Assembly (NCBI GenBank): GCA_012270625.1
Contig: JAAXHZ010000360.1
Coordinates: forward strand, 1 to 8,705
Length of the DNA: 8,705 bases
Reading direction: 5' to 3'
Origin: Dehalococcoidia bacterium
Lineage (GTDB): Bacteria; Chloroflexota; Dehalococcoidia; SAR202; UBA11138
How positions within the stretch are numbered: the first letter of the stretch is position 1; each line of letters opens with the position of its first letter. The notes below the pieces were generated by a model, which worked only from the letters and a program-made list of their open reading frames with translations, had not been told where the DNA came from and did no database searches. Shown one piece after another: positions 6,932 to 8,705 of this stretch. A program made the position numbers and the translations under genes.

Positions 6932-7720
6932 CTACAGGCCGTGACGACCCTGCCACAGCCGGCGTTCCACGTCTGCGACGACGGAGCCGACCAGACTCTC
7001 GGTGAGTGGACCGAGCAGTCTCTCTATGACATTTCGCTGAGGCCTCATGTAAACGGTCCTCTTTGCTATTCCGGCAGCCTTGGCGGCCAAGTCAAGGGCG
7101 CGATCGAGGTCGCCGACCTCGTCCACAAGTCCAAGCTCGACGGCGCGAGTCGCGAGATAGACCTCACCGGTCGCGATCTCGCGCACGCGCTCCTCTTCTA
7201 TTCCGCGGCTTTCTGAGACGATGCTTACGAACGAGCTGTACAGGTCGTCGATGAGCTCCTGGATCTTCGCCTCTTCTTCGGGAGTCGTCTCCCGCCAGGG
7301 CGCGCCCAAGTCCTTGAACTCGCCGCTCTTGTTGACGTTGACACCAATTCCAGCGCGTTCGAGCAGCTCCTGCAGCGCGGGCCTGACAGAGATAACGCCG
7401 ATCGAGCCGACGACCGACCCCGGCGCCGCGACTATCCGGTGGGCCGAGCAGGCGATCATGTACCCTCCCGACGCGCCCACTCCCCTGATACTCGCGACAA
7501 CCGGCCTGCGTCGGGCGATTCTCTTGATGGCGCGGTAGATGTAGTCAGAGGCAGCCGCGTCTCCTCCGGGTGAGTCGATGTCCAGCACCACGGCGCGCAT
7601 CCGCCTGTCCTCGAGGATGCGGTTGGCCAGCTTTTCCATGTCTGGCGACTTGATCTTTCCGCCGATTCCGCCGTGGATCTCGACCACGGCGATCTTGTTG
7701 ATTACTTTGGCAACGAGCAT
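6932..7720 (-). CDS. sppA: S49 family peptidase, SppA-like, without membrane anchor
   Basis: This is a ClpP-fold serine protease of family S49; SppA enzymes cut remnant signal peptides in or at the membrane. Counted from the ATG at 7720 it has 262 residues, the size of the short single-domain type. The oxyanion/strand motif DIDSPGGD is at 47-54. The nucleophile Ser84 is in GVGASGGYMIACSAHRI, with GSVVGSIGVI at 101-110, and the general-base Lys136 is in NKSGEFKDLG. Both members of the Ser-Lys dyad are present. No N-terminal transmembrane segment or signal peptide is seen (MLVAKVINKIAVVEIHGG begins directly with the first strand), unlike most SppA. It may be soluble, or held by the C-terminal helical segment near 225-262. 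The ATG at 7720 has GAGG 7 bases upstream. An ATG at 7735 (five more residues) has no ribosome site. It is followed after 5 bases by the aldo/keto reductase, forming an operon. Confidence 0.9.
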   Translation of the reverse strand: MLVAKVINKIAVVEIHGGIGGKIKSPDMEKLANRILEDRRMRAVVLDIDSPGGDAAASDYIYRAIKRIARRRPVVASIRGVGASGGYMIACSAHRIVAAPGSVVGSIGVISVRPALQELLERAGIGVNVNKSGEFKDLGAPWRETTPEEEAKIQELIDDLYSSFVSIVSESRGIEEERVREIATGEVYLATRAVELGLVDEVGDLDRALDLAAKAAGIAKRTVYMRPQRNVIERLLGPLTESLVGSVVADVERRLWQGRHGL

Positions 7721-7770
7721 TTGAATGCCTCGCATATTCGAGTTCAGCCGACTTGAGAATAGACATATAT

Positions 7771-7810
7771 CGACTACTGTTCATCATTCCCGACTACTAT
7801 TCATCATTCC
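7771..7810. repeat. Two-copy 20-bp tandem repeat upstream of sppA-like gene
   Basis: Copies 7771-7790 and 7791-7810 (cgactactRttcatcattcc) match at 19 of 20 bases and abut. The second copy runs into the left arm of the stem-loop at 7806, so the first copy carries a broken half of that arm. Confidence 0.85.
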
Positions 7811-7825
7811 CGCGAAAGCGGGAAT
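7806..7825. repeat. REP-like stem-loop repeat
   Basis: ATTCCCGC (7806-7813), loop GAAA, GCGGGAAT (7818-7825): a perfect 8-base stem. With the following ATCCA it is the widespread REP-like intergenic element whose minus-strand translation reads WIPAFAGM. No T-run follows on either strand, so it does not look like a classic intrinsic terminator. It lies between the sulfatase stop and the sppA-like start. The rest of the gap (7826-7901) holds a short run of ttgggt-type repeats near 7886-7902 and no gene. Confidence 0.75.
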
Positions 7826-7901
7826 CCACTGATTCAACGATGTCCGGTGATTGGCAAATTCGGGTTGACTAGGTAATAGTGGCCGGTTTGGGTTTTGGGT
7901 T

Positions 7902-8705
7902 TCAGCCGGATAGGTGGACGCTCTGGCCGCGCATTCGCGGGTTCCAGTCAGGACTAATGACGGACCACGGAAGAACACCGCAGCGTTCGGCCCACTCGTC
8001 GTAGATTCTCTCCAGATCCCGGGCCTTGGAGCGGTTTCGAGTGTACAGGTCGTCCAGCTCGGTGCGGTCGCGTTCCATGTCGTAAAGCTCCCAGCCGCCT
8101 CCGATCGCGGACACGAGCTTCCACTGACCCTGTCTCACCGCCCTGCTGCCCTCGTGCTCCCAGACTATCGGACTCTCACGCGCCCAGTCCCTGCGATCGA
8201 TAGCCGGCAGCATACTCTCGCCCTCCAGGGGAATAGTCTGCTGCCCCGCTCGTTCAGTCGGTTGTGAGGCGCCGGCGGCGTCCAGGCAAGTCGGCATGAT
8301 GTCGATTAGGTGGACGGGCGAGTGTACTATACCAGCCTCTCGTATCCTGGCAGGCCAGCTCAGTATGAACGGAGTCGATATTCCGCCCTCGTGCGTCCAA
8401 CGCTTGAACCGACGGAATGGCGTATTGGAGGCGTTCGCCCACGGCAGGTCGTAGCTCATGAACGTCTGCGGACCGCCGGGGCGGAGTCCGGGAATGTTGC
8501 CGACGATAACAGGGTTGCCGTCGGGATTGACGCCGCCGTACCTCGCGGGCTGGGGCATGTCGCCGTCTTCAGCGAGGAACTCGGCGCACCCGCCGTTGTC
8601 TGAGAGGAACATGATTAGCGTGTTGTCGTCAGCTCCCGCTGAGCGCAGAGCGGTCAGGATTCTGCCCACGCCCTGATCCACGCGGTCGATCTGGGCGGCG
8701 TACAC
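7902..8705 (-). CDS. Arylsulfatase (sulfatase family), C-terminal part; N-terminus beyond window edge
   Basis: This is the C-terminal 267 residues of a type I sulfatase (alkaline phosphatase superfamily), which hydrolyses sulfate esters with a formylglycine nucleophile and a bound calcium ion. The gene enters from the right edge. The GTG at 8705 is an internal valine (VYAAQIDRVDQGVGRIL is mid-protein in this family), and the CxPSR-type nucleophile motif lies outside. Counting from the edge, the metal-binding Asp36-Asn37 is in FLSDNGG. The conserved Lys101 and His105 are in FKRWTHEGGISTPFILSWP. The usual end features follow: HLIDIMPTCLDAAG, WKLVSAIGGGWELYDMERDRTELDDL and a short C-terminal helix. 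The natural substrate cannot be told; family members act on sulfated polysaccharides, lipids or small aryl sulfates. The stop is 181 bases before the sppA-like start, so co-transcription with it is possible but not shown. Confidence 0.93.
   Translation of the reverse strand: MYAAQIDRVDQGVGRILTALRSAGADDNTLIMFLSDNGGCAEFLAEDGDMPQPARYGGVNPDGNPVIVGNIPGLRPGGPQTFMSYDLPWANASNTPFRRFKRWTHEGGISTPFILSWPARIREAGIVHSPVHLIDIMPTCLDAAGASQPTERAGQQTIPLEGESMLPAIDRRDWARESPIVWEHEGSRAVRQGQWKLVSAIGGGWELYDMERDRTELDDLYTRNRSKARDLERIYDEWAERCGVLPWSVISPDWNPRMRGQSVHLSG

Noticed and set aside
7806..7825. Intrinsic terminator for the sulfatase gene
   Set aside because: The stem is strong but no run of T follows on the minus strand; the next bases are gatgaatagtag. 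It reads better as a REP-like repeat.
7784..7978. Small minus-strand open frame containing WIPAFAGM
   Set aside because: This peptide is the well-known false translation of the REP-like repeat, and the frame overlaps the sulfatase end.

Overview
This is a moderately GC-rich bacterial window carrying seven protein genes and no RNA genes, CRISPR array or insertion sequence that I can see. The gene content (a PF20091-type alpha/beta hydrolase, a DUF1461 membrane protein, MazG, an EntS-like MFS exporter, an aldo/keto reductase, an S49 peptidase and an arylsulfatase) and the 'attcccgcgaaagcgggaat' stem-loop repeat would fit an uncultured, environmental, SAR202-like Chloroflexota. That assignment is inference from gene types and style only; no marker gene is present.

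Layout. From 1 to 2568 the minus strand holds a two-gene unit: a DUF1461/TIGR01906 membrane protein and, overlapping its stop codon by 11 bases, a large alpha/beta hydrolase that runs off the left edge (607 residues visible, no stop in the window). A good sigma-70 type promoter lies so close to the first ATG that the transcript is probably leaderless. Divergent from it is mazG (2623-3450, plus), a two-domain nucleotide pyrophosphohydrolase. Its 3' end overlaps by 26 bases, tail to tail, the end of an MFS exporter gene (3425-4996, minus) with an unusual 120-residue proline/serine-rich N-terminal extension.

From 4997 to 5456 there is a gene-poor, partly AT-rich stretch. It contains a convincing promoter for a small plus-strand gene (5457-5951) coding for a tail-anchored coiled-coil protein built of near-identical 11-residue repeats (33-bp DNA repeats). 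This gene converges on a minus-strand pair: sppA-like S49 peptidase (6932-7720) followed after 5 bases by an aldo/keto reductase (5982-6926). Upstream of that pair lies a REP-like stem-loop with a 20-bp tandem repeat. Then comes the C-terminal part of an arylsulfatase (7902-8705, minus) that enters from the right edge.

The genes mostly look like ordinary housekeeping or catabolic functions and do not form one obvious pathway. The least ordinary pieces are the hendecad-repeat gene with its AT-rich upstream region, the leaderless overlapping DUF1461-hydrolase pair, and the repeat upstream of sppA. I did not find a convincing new defence, mobile or biosynthetic system.
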